Part shown: positions 11,097 through 20,637 of the stretch, in pieces | How the letters are laid out: each line of letters opens with the position of its first letter | Position numbering within the stretch: the first letter of the stretch is position 1 | NCBI GenBank assembly: GCA_047967505.1 | Contig: CM106539.1 | Strand: one strand, 5' to 3' | Source: Dipteris shenzhenensis | Lineage: Eukaryota; Polypodiophyta; Polypodiopsida; Gleicheniales | DNA length: 64,000 nt | Made by a program: the position numbers and the translations under genes | Notes under the pieces: generated by a model | The model's input: only the letters and a program-made list of their open reading frames with translations | Databases searched by the model: none | Told to the model about the DNA's origin: nothing

Positions 11097-12032
11097 GCTT
11101 GAATGAAGAGATTTTGGATTACTTTTTGATTAGCCTCTTCTTTAGTGCTAGCCTTCGTCATGGCTGAGTTTGGCCTTCACCTCTGGGGTGCCAACAAAAA
11201 TTGAGTACGAAGACTTTGTATAAATGGATGCTCAAGTATGTATTGGTGTGTGGATTTGTATGTGTGTGAGCATATTTTTATACTATGGTCTACACCCACT
11301 GTTGGGCGTTGATGACGTGAATGAGGATGTCATAGTAGCTAGTCCCTGTTATGCGTGATGGAGTTTATGGTTTTCAACCTTATGAGTGACTATCATGAGA
11401 TTGAAATTGCACTTTGTCATGTTTTTAGAGGATGAGTTTGGAATGTCCCTAGATTCATCCAGGTATATGCTTCTGCTGTATTAGCAGACATGCAAATTTC
11501 ACCTTGTGAGGTTTTTGTCTATGTTGCGGCTTGCTGGTATTGGATTAATTCTTTCTATCTTAAATGGTGCGTTGCCCTATCAGCTAGATTTAGATGCTCG
11601 TTTGGGAGAGACTAAAATGAAATCATTTAGACTTCACAAGTAGTTGTAGCTTGAATGAAAAGATTTTGGACTACTTTTTGATTAGCCTTCTCCTTTAGTG
11701 CTAGCCTTTGTCATGGCTGAGTTTGCTCTTCACCTTCGTAGTGTCCACAAAAACTCAGTATGAAGACTTTGTATAAATGGATGCCCAAGTATGTGTGGGT
11801 GTGTGGATTTGTATGTGTGAGAGGCTAGAGCATATTTTTATACTATGGTCTACACCCACTGTTGGGCGTTGATGAGGTCAGTGGGGATGTCATAGTAGCT
11901 AGTCCTTGCTATGCGTGATGGAGTTTATGGTTTTCTAACTTATGAGCGACTATCATGAGATTGAAATTGCACTTTGTTGTGTTTTTAGAGGATGAGTTTG
12001 GGAATGTTCTTGGATACATCTAGGTATATGCC
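11097..12032. repeat. Diverged direct duplication, offset about 551 bp
   Basis: The stretch from 11097 (GCTTGAATGAAGAG) to about 11470 recurs from 11648 to about 12032 with substitutions and small indels. Shared landmarks are CTACACCCACTGTTGGGCG and GAAATTGCACTTTGT. The DNA between the two copies is not duplicated. No coding content is recognised. Confidence 0.8.
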
Positions 12033-12940
12033 TTTTCTTAGACTAGCCCAATCCACAGGATCTTTGACGAGAGCTCTATGTGGGAATGGGTCAATGATGG
12101 AATCTTAGTAATTTTTGTCTCTGGGGCTTATTGCAACGGATATTGAGACTAAGAGAAAAGTAAATTGAAGAGCTTGGACCGTTCAAACAAAAAGTGATTC
12201 ATGCACGAAGTACTTGCTGGGGTAGACACTCCTCTTTCAGGTGGTATCAAACCTAACGAAGAAGCCAGCAGAAGCAGATAGGTCAAGTTGTTGACATCGG
12301 ATTGGTGAGATGGTGATTAGTACTCTGAGCAGCTGCACAAGAAAGACATGCTTTTGGGAAGGGGTGATTAGGAGCAACTGGCGAGGTTTGGGATAGTGAG
12401 GAACTTGGAGCATGAGTCTGGTGAAGTGGAAACCATGTTGGAGAAAGGGATCTTCGCAGCGATTTTGGTTGTCTGCTTTCATTTTTTTTTCTATTCATTA
12501 GGAAACTTTGGCATTGTTGGTCTCAGTATCTTGGTGAATAGACATTAGATGAAGCATCTGAGCCTCTATCTTAGAAGTAGAAGACGTCCCAGCTGTCCAG
12601 ACTTTGAAACGGGGAGTCGCGCGTGATCATAGTTTAAATTGACCGTCGAAGGCTCCTGAGGTTTCGGAAGCAATTGCTCTTGATTTTGACACACAGAGCC
12701 CAAGAGACTCCGCAGGTCTTTAGAAACCCAGTATAGCTGGGGCACTGATGACGACATAAGCTTTGCTTTGCTGGCAAAGTATGCCTACCTTTTGTTTTTC
12801 AAAAAGTTTTTGTTACCTCTTTTTTCTTCTCTTTCGTTTTCTCTTTTATTTTCTTTGTAAAATTTTGGTCTTTAGAACAATGAAATTCTGAATTTTTACG
12901 ATTGGAGTTATTCTAGTCTTACAAAGGTATATACTATAAC
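12033..12940. other. Anonymous DNA before the FHA relic
   Basis: I see no supported gene. Minus-strand frames at 12237-12498 and 12566-12757 lack recognisable motifs. T-rich DNA at about 12780-12860 could be intron of the neighbouring FHA relic, which I cannot show. Confidence 0.4.
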
Positions 12941-13133
12941 TTGGAGGTCATTTCTGGGCCTTCAACTAGGACTCGCGTCTCTTTTCCATCTGGTCAGTGT
13001 GTTACTGTTGGAAGAATATCCAAAACAATCTCATGCTAAATGACCCGGAGGTTTCGGGAAAGCACGCTTGCATCAAATGGAACTCACAGAAATCAGTGTG
13101 GAGAGCTCTCGATGGCCATGCAAGGTTTTGAAG
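12941..13133 (+). pseudogene. KAPP-like FHA domain relic (phosphopeptide-binding module)
   Basis: The stretch reads like the FHA domain of plant kinase-associated protein phosphatase, which binds phosphothreonine on receptor kinases. LEVISGPS (from 12941) leads to VGRISKT (about 13005-13025), the conserved GR...S of FHA. After a one-base frame change comes LNDPEVSGKHACIKWN (about 13036-13083), the conserved SxxH of the binding pocket. The match is then lost before the GSLNGT part. Upstream and downstream parts of a KAPP gene (membrane anchor, PP2C domain) are not seen, so this is an exon relic or a broken gene. The FHA assignment is fairly secure; the KAPP subfamily is inferred. Confidence 0.6.
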
Positions 13134-13178
13134 AACTTTTGGTCCCTATCTGCATGTACCCTCCAGGAAGCAAATGCC

Positions 13179-13268
13179 AAGCTACATGGCTTGATCTTAA
13201 TAATGGTCAAACAGGATTCACAGAAGCCACATGGCTTGATCTTAATAATGGTCAAACAGGATTCACAG
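13179..13268 (+). repeat. 45-bp tandem duplication
   Basis: Two copies (13179-13223 and 13224-13268) of a 45-bp unit around ACATGGCTTGATCTTAATA differ at one or two positions. The unit is a multiple of three, so a reading frame would gain 15 codons. It lies just 3' of the FHA relic. The copies are recent by their identity. Confidence 0.9.
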
Positions 13269-13269
13269 A

Positions 13270-14330
13270 GAAAGGAAAGTGCGTTAAACGTTTCTTCCTG
13301 ATTGATTCAGGAACAGAGAATATATTTCTTTTTATATTCATATATATATATATGCCTTCAGCATGGCTGGAATAATTTTATATAGCGAAACCAGTACCTC
13401 AGTTGACAGTCATAAATATGGTTTTATTCCACTATGACACAACTATCTGTTTCCAGTTATCTTATTTCTGAAGATTTCAGTTAAGATATTTGCATGATAT
13501 CCTCAAGTATCAGTTCTTTCTATGATATTTTTTTCTTTATATCTATGGTCATCAATGGTCAAGCATTATCCTCAGGAATCTATAAATTTACAGCTTCCTT
13601 TATCGGGATCTGTTCATAGAATATATCAGAATTCTGATGGCCTTTCATGGAATATCATGGCCAAAGTGATACAGATTTCTACTCTATCCATCAGTAATAT
13701 ATATTTTCTTTTGGACGGAGAAATTTTTGGAGCCATCCAAGCTGAGAACAGTAATTTCCACTTACAAGACATGGTAAGTGATTGAGGAAAGGGGAATCCT
13801 TTATGAGGTTTTCAAGCAAACGGGGAAAGATCACAAGCAACGATGTCAACAACATCTTAAGTACATCTTTCATGTCTATTAAGTTGTTCTGAGTTAAAAA
13901 AAGTATATGTACGCAAGGAGAAAAGTGGATTGTTTTCTTGAGTTTGTTTCAGGAGAGCATTCCTTTGAATGAATAGCTTATGGAGCATAATCTGGTGATC
14001 ATTGGAAAAATATTTTTGTGATTCTAACGCTCAGAGTTTATAGATTATCTAGCTTGATGGCAAGTATTTTCCAATGAAGCATATGATGCAAAGTGAGTGG
14101 ATCAGGATTTTGATATTGCTTAAATTTTAAACTTATATTCAGAAGTATGATGGCCCGAGGATACGTGACCAAGTTCAAGGGTAATGGTAACTTCCCGCCG
14201 AGGGGTATCTCCCACAAAGGCAAGATGTTTTGGACTACAGAAAAATTGTGGAAGTTCCTACAGACGGCCAAGTGTTCGATATACTCAGGAAGAGTTTGTA
14301 TCTATGGAATCTATGGAACCAGTGCCAAAG
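13270..14330. other. AT-rich anonymous DNA
   Basis: There is a short (TA)n at 13342-13352 and AT-rich sequence with scattered stops. The frame at 14147-14587 (plus) overlaps the minus-strand LINE relic and is probably a shadow of it in part. No supported gene. Confidence 0.45.
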
Positions 14331-14334
14331 GTGT

Positions 14335-14830
14335 ACCAAGCCATTCCGCTTGTAGTGCCACCGATAAGTATATGACTAGAGCTCCCTGCATACAAGGCCG
14401 AGACCCCTCGATCCATCTGTCTGAAAAACCCAAACGCTACATGGTGCCCTCCAGGAAAGACCACTCCACCTTGTTGTATGCCTTTTCAAAGTCCAAGAGA
14501 AAGATAGCAATAGGCTGCAGCCCATCCCAAGCCCAATCTAGAGCCTCCCAAAAGGTGAAGATGTTGTCCACAATACTGCATTCCTGAACAAACCATGCTT
14601 ACGTGTCATGGATGATGTTAACTACATGGGGCTGCATCTGCCGCAGACTCAAAGACCTTGGCCAAGATCTTGTACGCGATGTCTAAAATAATGATCGGCC
14701 TCCATTGCTGTAAGTCAGTTTTGTCTCCTTGTCTCCGTCTTTAGGGATCAAACATATTCCATTTTTGACTCAAAGATTACGGTAGAGAACATGTGTGGAA
14801 GATCTCCTGAAAAGCTAGAAGTACCTGAAG
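14335..14830 (-). pseudogene. LINE reverse transcriptase fragment
   Basis: Read on the minus strand this is the central part of a plant non-LTR retrotransposon RT. Successive blocks recall LIPK-GD (about 14745), RPIIILDIAYKILAKVFES (about 14650-14705), CSIVDNIFTFWEALDWAWD (about 14530-14585) and FLLDFEKAYNKVEW (about 14455-14500), then FLEGTM and a RLGF-like block. The LLDFEKAY aspartate of RT block A is preserved. Two frames have to be combined and stops interrupt it, so it is dead. Endonuclease, the FxDD block and the 3' tail are missing. Confidence 0.8.
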
Positions 14831-14877
14831 AAAGCCGGTGTCAAACCAGCCTCTTTGGGTCACTTTTGCAAGGGGAG

Positions 14878-15404
14878 TGACACGACCCCAGCACTCCTGA
14901 AACTTCTGACCTGCAAGCAAACACAAGAACACACCAAACGTGAGGAAACTGAGCAGGTTGCTCACCACCCAACCATGACATCTACGGGATGCGATCTTGA
15001 ATCAGGAGATGTTCCCTCCGAGCCACGAGCTGAGCCACTGGCACGAACTCCCAACTAGATCCTAACCAGCCTGGTGTCCCATACCACCAGGTGGCGCTAT
15101 GAAGCCTGGGATCTGCTGCTGGGCCTTGGGCTACGCTATGATGCAGGCGTGCATCCGCGACTCAATCCAGGATCAGACCTAGCACCTGGGAACGAGACTT
15201 GCTCCCATCGGCTCTCCGAGAATTGGACCTCTGGGCCCCTTATATAGACTCGGGCCCCAAGTGTTAAAAATAGCAAAGACCTTTAACTGGTTCGTACCCT
15301 TGCCACTCAACTCGAGAATCAAGCCTGCCTAGCTCTAAGCCTCCCCAGGCTACCTGAGCTAGTCTTGTGTACCCAGTACACCTCTGGATACCAATCTGTG
15401 CACA
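14878..15404 (-). repeat. Probable 3' LTR of the minus-strand chromovirus
   Basis: On the minus strand, TGTGCACAG starts at 15404 just after a purine-rich tract (GAGGAGGGGAAG, about 15414-15425), and the segment ends in CGTGTCA at 14878. A TATATAAG box lies at 15246-15239. The boundaries are inferred from TG...CA, the purine tract and the TATA box; there is no second copy to confirm them. Confidence 0.5.
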
Positions 15405-15419
15405 TGAAATACTTCCCCT

Positions 15420-15893
15420 CCTCTAAGAACTCACTCTTGAGTTCGCTAAAAAACCCGGGAATGTCCTCTGGAGGTTCTACAATGTCTTCCATGTTGCATC
15501 CTCCTCACCACGATCCTTCCACTTGACCTTGTATTCCGTGATAGTTCTATTACGAATCTATCTTTCACGAAATTCAAGAATACTCTCATGCTCGTGTGGA
15601 ATAAAAGTCAAACTTGTGACTTCTATTATTTCTTGAGGAGAAACAAGTTGATCATCCGCACCCAGTAACTCTTTCAGTCTACTGACATGAAATACTGGAT
15701 GTACTTTAACATTAAGAGGCAATTCTAGTCTATATGCAACTGGTCCAATTCTTTTAATAACCTTGAATGGACCACAGTATCTGGGGGATAACTTTGGAAC
15801 CAAACTAGTACTTAGGCTCTTGGATTCCTTGGGAATACGCAAATATACCATCGCTCCTTCAGAGAACTCTCTAGGTGAATGATGTCTATTAGC
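15420..15893 (-). pseudogene. Chromovirus integrase C-terminus and chromodomain
   Basis: From about 15893 leftwards the frame gives the GPY/F-type region of Ty3 integrase ([16 protein letters not shown], about 15740-15800; [12 protein letters not shown], about 15670-15710). An in-frame TAG at 15558 sits between FRER and IRNR. The chromodomain core YKVKWKDRGEEDATW (about 15470-15520) follows, then a one-base frame change before the acidic Pro-rich tail. Chromodomains of this class steer integration to methylated histone H3 in heterochromatin. The catalytic DDE core that should precede this segment is gone. Confidence 0.82.
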
Positions 15894-17173
15894 TTAAAAT
15901 CTGTCAGGTCTGAGGATATTTTCGTAAATGACATAGCATTTACAAACTTTACTCAAGGCATCCGCCACACTATGTAGCGAACCCTTTCGATAACGTATTT
16001 CAAAATCAAAATCTTGCATTAACTCTGTCCATCTAGCCTTCCATTCCCTCAATTCAGATCCATCACACACATACTTGATTGACTGGTGATCGGTCAATGC
16101 AAGAAACTTCGAACCATACAAGTAGTGTCTTCAAACCTTCAAAGCATACACAACCGCATAGAGTTCGTTTTCTAGTGTGGGCTAACGATATTGGGTGTCG
16201 TCTAGCTTCTTAGTCTCAAAAGCTATAGGTCTGCCCTCTTGGAATACAGTTGCCTCAATCGCAAAATCACTCGTATCGACCTCTAAAACATAAGGGCGGG
16301 TAGGATCGGGTAGAACGGGTGCTTCCTTGATAGTTAACTTCAAGGTTTCAAAAGCCTTGTTCAATGCATCATTCCAAGAGATTGGTTGGGTAAACCTGCG
16401 TCCACGACCTTTCAATATGTTGGTCAAGGGTGTCGTGATGTGTGAATAATCACGCATAGACTTCGTAGAAAAATCGTGAATCCTAGGAAAGAACGAAGTT
16501 GTTTCAGAGTCTGAGGGATAGGCCATTCTAAAACCTTTTGGATACGATCTAGAGCAATGCTAATACCTTCAAAAGAAATCTTGTGTCCTAAGTAAATGAT
16601 CTCCTTAAAGAAGTCACATTTACTCATCTTGGCATAAAGCTTATGTTGTCTTAGTATAACTAAGACAATCCGGAGGTGTCCAATGTGATTCTCTAGCGTT
16701 CGGCTATATACCAAGATGTCATCTAAGAACACGACAACGAATTTGCCCAGAAAATCTCGGAACAAATCGTTCATCATTTGTTGGAAGGTAGCAGGAGCAT
16801 TGGTCAAACCAAAAGGTAATACGAGAAACTCGTAATGGCCATACCTAGTTCGGAATGCGGTTCTATCTATGTGTCTAGCATAGATACAGATTTGGTGATA
16901 ACTTGTACGCAAATCATTCTTAGTGAAATACTTCGCTCCGGCTAAACGGTTTATCAAATCATTGGAACGAGGAAGAGAATATCGATTCTTAATTGTCACT
17001 TTATTCAATCGTTTATAATTTATACACATTCTCCACGAATTATCTTTCTTCTTTCTTAAGAGGACAGGTGCGTCCCAAGGTGATTTACTTGGGCGAATAT
17101 AGCCCATATTTAGATAATCTTGTATCTGTGAAGCTAACTCATCCTCCTCAAGCTGGCTCATCCTATAAAACAC
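15894..17173 (-). pseudogene. Chromovirus reverse transcriptase and RNase H
   Basis: RT spans about 17173-16424. It shows SPWDAPVLLRKKKD, MCINYKRLNK, YHQI, LPFGLTNAPATFQ and the catalytic FLDDILVYS. The connection and RNase H segments follow in shifted frames at 16526-16182 (VLEVDTSDFAI) and 16121-15894 (LTDHQSIKYV, ADALSK). At least two frame changes separate the blocks. The RNase H ends at about 15893, where the sequence jumps directly to the integrase C-terminus. Confidence 0.88.
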
Positions 17174-17429
17174 CGTGAATTGAGAACGTTGTTGAATGAT
17201 TTCATGGATTTATTCCTTGCTCAACTACCAGAAGGTTTACCTCCAGAACGGGCAATAGACCATCGCATAGATTTACCTGGGGCTCATCCTATAAGGTCGA
17301 ACACTAATAGGTTGAGCCCCAGGTACTAAATCTATGCGATGGTCTATTGCCCGTTTTGGAGGTAAACCTTCTAGCAGTTGAGCAAGGAATAAATCCATGA
17401 AATCATTCAACAACGTTCTCAATTCACGG
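17173..17429. repeat. 115-bp inverted duplication (hairpin) within pol
   Basis: Left arm 17173-17286 and right arm 17313-17429 are reverse complements apart from a few substitutions and a 3-bp gap. The loop is 26 bases. On the minus strand the right arm holds the normal pol codons (protease-RT junction, around LLNDFMDLFLAQL), and the left arm is the same text turned round. The RT frame resumes at 17173, so the extra arm and loop interrupt pol. Confidence 0.92.
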
Positions 17430-18076
17430 TTTTCAAACACACTTAAATCATTATTGTTATTAACAGAGACAACAAATGAAGAAAGCGGAATCAAAACACA
17501 CTGATACACATCATAATGAGTGTTTATTATATTCCGAAGCTGCATCGCAGATACAATAGGTCCCTGAGCAGAGGGAATATTATTACACTGAATATAAAAT
17601 TGGGTGTCCTTATCCAAAAAAGAAAGGATATGTTCCTTCCATCCAATCCGAATATCGTGGGTTTGAAACCACTCTATTCCGATTAACAAGTCCACATGCT
17701 CCAAGTGCATGACATAGCATGTGTAGTCTTGAATTTCGATAGAAAGTGCTTTAATCTTGCGATCCCAAAATTGCTTCCCAACTGAAAGCTATACCTCGTA
17801 GGTGTAATCGCTAGGTATCGTGGACAGCCCCATCTTCTGCACAAGTTTGTAATTAACAAAGTTGTGAGAGCTGCCCAGGTCAAAGAGAATGTGAACTCTT
17901 TGGTCCCTAACTTCTCCATAAACTCGGAAAAGATCATGGGAACCAAATAACGAAGTATTAAAAGTGCAATTACAAGAAAGTGGGCACGTAATGACATTTA
18001 CAGAAATACATGTCATCAAAACTTGATTAGCTCCCTTAGCTTTGGTACTTGGACCAACATGGAGCTTCGGTACCAA
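17313..18076 (-). pseudogene. Chromovirus protease and start of pol
   Basis: A retropepsin-like segment has the motif HILFDLGSSHNFV (about 17875-17915), where the family has D-S/T-G. The Ser/Thr of the catalytic triad is Leu (TTG), one C-to-T step from TCG. Downstream, in a second frame (17710-17313), comes the usual inter-domain stretch (IDHRIDLVPGA) leading into RT. The active-site change and the frame break make it inactive as read. Confidence 0.8.
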
Positions 18077-19077
18077 CGCTTGCTTTTGGTTCTTGCGCTT
18101 AGGACAATCATTCCTAGTGTGGTCTCGCTCCTCGCATATGAAGCAACGTCTCTTTCTTTAGCTTCAAGGTACGAAGGAAACGAGCACGACCATTCTTCGC
18201 CTGAGTCAAATGTTTCTTGGAGGCGGTCTATAGACTTCGTCTCCCTGGTACCAGTGGTAGATTGGAAGAACTTCCTCTTGTTCTTCCCACCCATGTCGGC
18301 AACTGTGGTTCCCTTTGCGTTGGCCATGGTATCATCATAGATTCACACGTAATTCATAGCCTCTTGCAAAGTGGTACACTTGTTGTTCTTGATTTGTAAC
18401 TTTTACGAGTCGGACAAACCATCCACAAAGAAACCTAACAAGGTCATTGGATCCATCTTTGTAGCTCTCGTCTGCAAATCCCGAAACCTCTAAAGATAAA
18501 CCTCAAAAGTCAGATTTAGCTTGGACATATCGAGGGCTTTGAGCTTGCCTATGATATTGTAATCTTCCTCCTTCAAAAACTCTTTCTTGAAGACCCCTTC
18601 GAATTCTATCCATGTTGCAGGCTTGGGTCGGAGTTCCTTCCACCACAATAAAGCCTTTCCAGACATAAACCTTGTTGCAAGCCATATTTTCTTGTCATCT
18701 GGGTAAGGGTGAAATTGGAAGTGTACTTGTCACTTGTGCAACCAAGTGTCAACAACCTCCTTGGTACGAGACTTCTGATCTCCAGGAAAAGGATCTGGAG
18801 TGATGTTCGGACCTAACGCTAAAGCCATGGCATCCACATGCGTGAGCGCCTGAACATTGCTAGTCAAAAGTGTGAGTGTAGTTTGAATCCCTTAGAGTTG
18901 CTGTGTCAACCCCGTTTGATTCGTGTTAACCTACTCAAACTTTTCATCAAGAGCAATGGTGAATTCACTGAAGGCGGTCTTTGTAATGAGATCATCGTAG
19001 AGACCTTGGTCATCCTCCGCATGGTAGTTCATATCTTGGTCTCCCATCGCAAGCTCGGGGTCTACAGAATCAGCCAT
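18016..19077 (-). pseudogene. Chromovirus gag (nucleocapsid precursor)
   Basis: The start is the ATG at 19077 (MADSVDPELAMGDQDMN). A retrotransposon gag domain follows, with GKALLWWKELRPKPATWIEF (about 18600-18660) and, about 90 bases on, RFRDLQTRA. Stops lie in frame at 18931 (TAG) and at about 18891 (TAA), 18735 (TGA), 18494 (TAG), 18401 (TAA) and 18342 (TGA). Most fit C-to-T changes in CAG, CAA or CGA. The zinc-knuckle region near 18120 is frame-shifted. Gag would form the particle in which reverse transcription takes place. Confidence 0.8.
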
Positions 19078-19083
19078 AACTGA

Positions 19084-19655
19084 ATTGAATCTGATGAAGA
19101 AAATAGGCTGAGAGAAGAGAAGGAACATGTGGGCTCGAAACTGCGAGGCTGAAACAGAGAGAAAAACTGACGAAACAGAGGGGGATGAGAGAAAGAGAGG
19201 TGGCTGGACGAAAGAAGAAGGGGCTGGTTGAAGCTATCGATCACTAAACCTAGCTCTTGGATGTGCCGTACGGATATCTGCAGCAGGCAGTACTTGAGAG
19301 TGGAATCGACAAGAGAGGCGTGGAGGGGTAAAGGCTTGCGCACATATCACGAGAAGGGGAGGAGCTGCCGCTGCGTTATGCTCTAGAATAGGTGGGCGAA
19401 GCTTTTAGCGAGCTCAGCTTTCTAAAAAGCTCACCCCCATAAGTTGGAGGGGTGGTGCTTTTTTTAGCATCCAAGCCCCCCGAATTAGCTCAGCCTTGCC
19501 TATGGCCTGCTCCAACCCCTGGTGCACCCCACGACTCACCCTTGGTTGCGCACTGCTCCAGTGGAGGATGGGCAAGAAGCGAGTTTTTCGAGTGAGTTTT
19601 GAAGCGAGTTTTTTTGGCAATTACCACATTTTATTCCACCTATTCCACTTGTGAC
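19084..19655. other. Leader-like DNA and a possible small MITE
   Basis: From 19084 to about 19390 lies purine-rich DNA upstream of the minus-strand gag, perhaps its leader. At about 19395-19625 there are GAG(C/T)TTTT-type words in both orientations around GC-rich palindromic pieces (TGCTCCAGTGGAG, TGCTCCAACCCC). That arrangement would suit a small MITE, but I cannot define its ends. Confidence 0.3.
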
Positions 19656-19660
19656 ACCTC

Positions 19661-19703
19661 TGTGTGTGTGTGTGTGCCCGCGCATAACCCCTCACTCTAT
19701 GAC

Positions 19704-19752
<49 letters not shown>

Positions 19753-19792
19753 TGCATAACCCCTCTCTCTATGACCTCTCTTTCTCTCTCTG

Positions 19793-19823
<31 letters not shown>

Positions 19824-19824
19824 A
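19661..19824. repeat. (TG)n and (TC)n microsatellites
   Basis: TG runs at about 19661-19675 and 19709-19752 are separated by CATAACCCCTC(A/T)CTCTATGACC, which occurs twice. A TC run covers about 19788-19824. The reading frames through it are artefacts. Confidence 0.95.
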
Positions 19825-19920
19825 TTTAACGAATGCAAACGAAGAAACACTGGACATAAGTCCATGCTACTTGCTTTTAAACCAAAAACCCTAGTGCTTT
19901 GAGTCTCAAACAATAATAAT

Positions 19921-19926
19921 TTTATT
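19921..19926 (-). terminator. Possible poly(A) signal of the minus-strand gene
   Basis: AATAAA on the minus strand lies 30 bases after the TAA (19956-19958) that closes the phosphatase-like exon. Position and motif suit a polyadenylation signal; there is no other evidence. Confidence 0.4.
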
Positions 19927-19955
19927 GACATTTCAAAGCAGCATTACAATTCTGT

Positions 19956-20556
19956 TTATTCTTCCATGGGCGGCACATGGAAGGAGTTTTTGGACACAAA
20001 ATCCTCAACTGTCCTGGCATGGTTTGCCAATCGGTGTAGATAGGGCAAGAGACTTGAGTGGAGAACTGTATCCATACAATCCTCCATAAAAGTGGATGGG
20101 ACAATGTATGTGTTTGCGGGATTTTGATCCATCTTCTCCGCATTGTCACCCACAAACAACGTTACTGAAGGGTCAGCGTTGCCAATCGATGTCGGCCAAG
20201 CGCTTCCCAAACACACGTCCCTGTCCTCTTCCTACATTTGTAGCATGTGTGGTACATTTATCTTGGCTATACTCAAACACAAAGAAGGGTGTGTAGCCAT
20301 TGGCTTGGCGACATTCTCCCTTTAGCAGGCCCAACAATCTTTGTAGATTGTCTTGTTGTATTGAGCTCCAAATAGCCACATCAAACTGCCTCCCCACCTC
20401 ATGTAGGAACTCGGCCACACCAGGTCTTAACAGGACCCAGTGGCTCCACAGCTCTAATGCCTTGGTCGGCAAGGCACCCTGAGTCTTTAGCCTCCTATGC
20501 AACAACACCCCATTCAAATAAACAATCACCAGCTTCCTTGAAGCTGGGGGCAACTG
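19956..20556 (-). pseudogene. FCP1/NLI-interacting-factor-like HAD phosphatase domain
   Basis: The minus strand from about 20553 encodes the pattern of plant FCP1-like (HAD superfamily) phosphatases: KLVIVYLNGVLLHRR, LLRPGVAEFLHEVGRQFDVA, IWSSIQQDNL, then in a second frame (20216-19956) TLFVGDNAEKM, TYIVPSTF and LLPYLHRLANHA. These enzymes use the first Asp of a DxDG/DLNG motif as nucleophile. Here that position is Tyr, which would abolish catalysis. A frame change at about 20180 divides the domain. There is no initiator Met; the coding sequence follows an intron-like acceptor (GAACAG, about 20550), so it continues from an upstream exon. It may be the C-terminal part of the methyltransferase-like gene to its right, or a separate relic. 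Confidence 0.7.
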
Positions 20557-20637
20557 TTCATAGCCACAAGCTTGATGAGATTACAAAAGTGCAACATTGC
20601 ATAAAGGAAAAACCAAATTGTACGTAGTTGAATTTCA

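Larger units (their letters stand above)
14878..19083 (-). mobile_element. Ty3/gypsy chromovirus, internally deleted, one LTR recognised
   Basis: Read from 19077 leftwards: gag, protease, RT, RNase H, integrase C-terminal region, chromodomain, polypurine tract and a probable 3' LTR. RT before integrase and a C-terminal chromodomain place it among plant chromoviruses. The integrase zinc finger and DDE core are missing at about 15893. A 115-bp inverted duplication (17173-17429) splits pol. By eye I found no second LTR upstream of gag (19084-19650). Confidence 0.88.

Noticed and set aside
14147-14587. 146-codon plus-strand frame
   Set aside because: Its 3' part is antisense to the LINE RT fragment, whose motifs are clear on the minus strand; the 5' part shows no motif.
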